A stretch of 64,000 bases of DNA, taken from the NCBI GenBank assembly GCA_021325235.1, contig JAJPHN010000051.1:1-64000 (forward strand), given 5' to 3'. Under the pieces are notes generated by a model that saw only the letters and a program-made list of their open reading frames with translations, ran no database searches and was not told the DNA's origin. The first letter of the stretch is position 1, and the number at the start of each line of letters is the position of its first letter. Below are positions 63,795 to 64,000 of the stretch, in pieces. The DNA is from Terriglobia bacterium. Lineage in GTDB: Bacteria > Acidobacteriota > Terriglobia > Bryobacterales > Bryobacteraceae. The position numbers and the translations under genes were made by a program.

Positions 63795-64000
63795 CTATAG
63801 TTTACGGCTGGCTTTTTCTCCGCGGAAGAACCGGTTTTCATGCGCCTTCATGTCCACCCGCTTGCCGCGAAAGCGCACGCCTTCCAGCTCGAGACGCATG
63901 CGCTGCTCCAGGTTCCAGGGCGCCGGCGTCTTCAGCTGGCCGCCCGCGCCGAGCACCCGGTGCCACGGCAATCGCTCGCCGTACTTGCCGAGCACCTGCG
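63795..64000 (-). CDS. Alkyltransferase-like (ATL) protein, partial at window end
   Basis: The visible 68 codons are the C-terminal part; the frame continues beyond the window, so the start is missing. The key motif is LPWHRVLGAGG, where the PCHR active site of O6-alkylguanine-DNA alkyltransferase has Trp in place of Cys. ATL proteins bind alkylated guanine without repairing it and hand the lesion to nucleotide excision repair. EQRMRLELEGVRFRG is a further family feature. Confidence 0.82.
   Translation of the reverse strand, partial: QVLGKYGERLPWHRVLGAGGQLKTPAPWNLEQRMRLELEGVRFRGKRVDMKAHENRFFRGEKASRKL

Overview
The window is GC-rich and densely coded. It looks like the replication-origin region of an acidobacterium, probably class Terriglobia, order Bryobacterales (Solibacter/Bryobacter-like). 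The supporting evidence is dnaA-dnaN-gyrB in a row, two large MacB/FtsX-type permeases of the acidobacterial 'ADOP' kind (one with its PadR regulator), a tricorn-type protease, a PEP-CTERM exported protein, a DUF4159 protein, a winged-helix/TPR regulator and lipid A genes. The placement is inferred from gene families, not from a database search. No prophage, insertion sequence or CRISPR array was seen.

Layout. 1-5.8 kb: a tRNA-Gly on the minus strand, a DnaA-box-bearing region, then dnaA, a 373-bp spacer with weak DnaA-box-like sites and a promoter, dnaN and gyrB. 5.8-9.3 kb: two alpha/beta hydrolases flanking a TolC-type outer-membrane channel; the second hydrolase has its signal peptide in another reading frame. 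9.3-16.8 kb: minus-strand run GT2, rsmA, gltX, NodU-type carbamoyltransferase, with a tandem-GT2 protein diverging from the run, so mostly surface-glycan genes around two housekeeping genes. 16.8-20.5 kb: small genes (hypothetical exported protein, membrane protein, DUF1569, DoxX, HNH). 20.5-25.4 kb: tightly coupled operon fabZ-lpxA-lpxI-oxidoreductase-tonB-membrane protein. 25.5-34 kb: tricorn protease, GT-C membrane glycosyltransferase, M14 carboxypeptidase, DUF4159 and a 52-residue basic protein. 34-40.2 kb: minus-strand SIS-domain protein, secretin, YggX, ADOP permease and PadR. 40.3-43.5 kb: NfrB-like glycosyltransferase with an MshEN-like tail, and a PEP-CTERM protein. 43.5-47.8 kb: aroC-def-fmt-argJ plus a small exported protein. 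47.9-49.7 kb: a membrane protein with a long low-complexity region and a small protein. 49.7-56.1 kb: a minus-strand nine-gene VgrG island. 56.4-64 kb: winged-helix/TPR regulator, two exported orphans, a second ADOP permease, an OmpA-type protein, a CPBP protease and the start-truncated end of an alkyltransferase-like gene.

The strongest candidate for an undescribed system is the VgrG island (49667-56096). It holds a spike protein, a putative beta-helix accessory protein, a lipoprotein-like protein, a tandem pair of diverged paralogs of a family I do not recognise, a 98-residue helical protein and three small membrane proteins with one shared architecture. Several junctions overlap by 4-8 bases. 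No tube, sheath or baseplate gene accompanies it in the window.

Coordinates and start choices were worked out by eye. Family names rest on motif recognition; no alignment or HMM search was possible.
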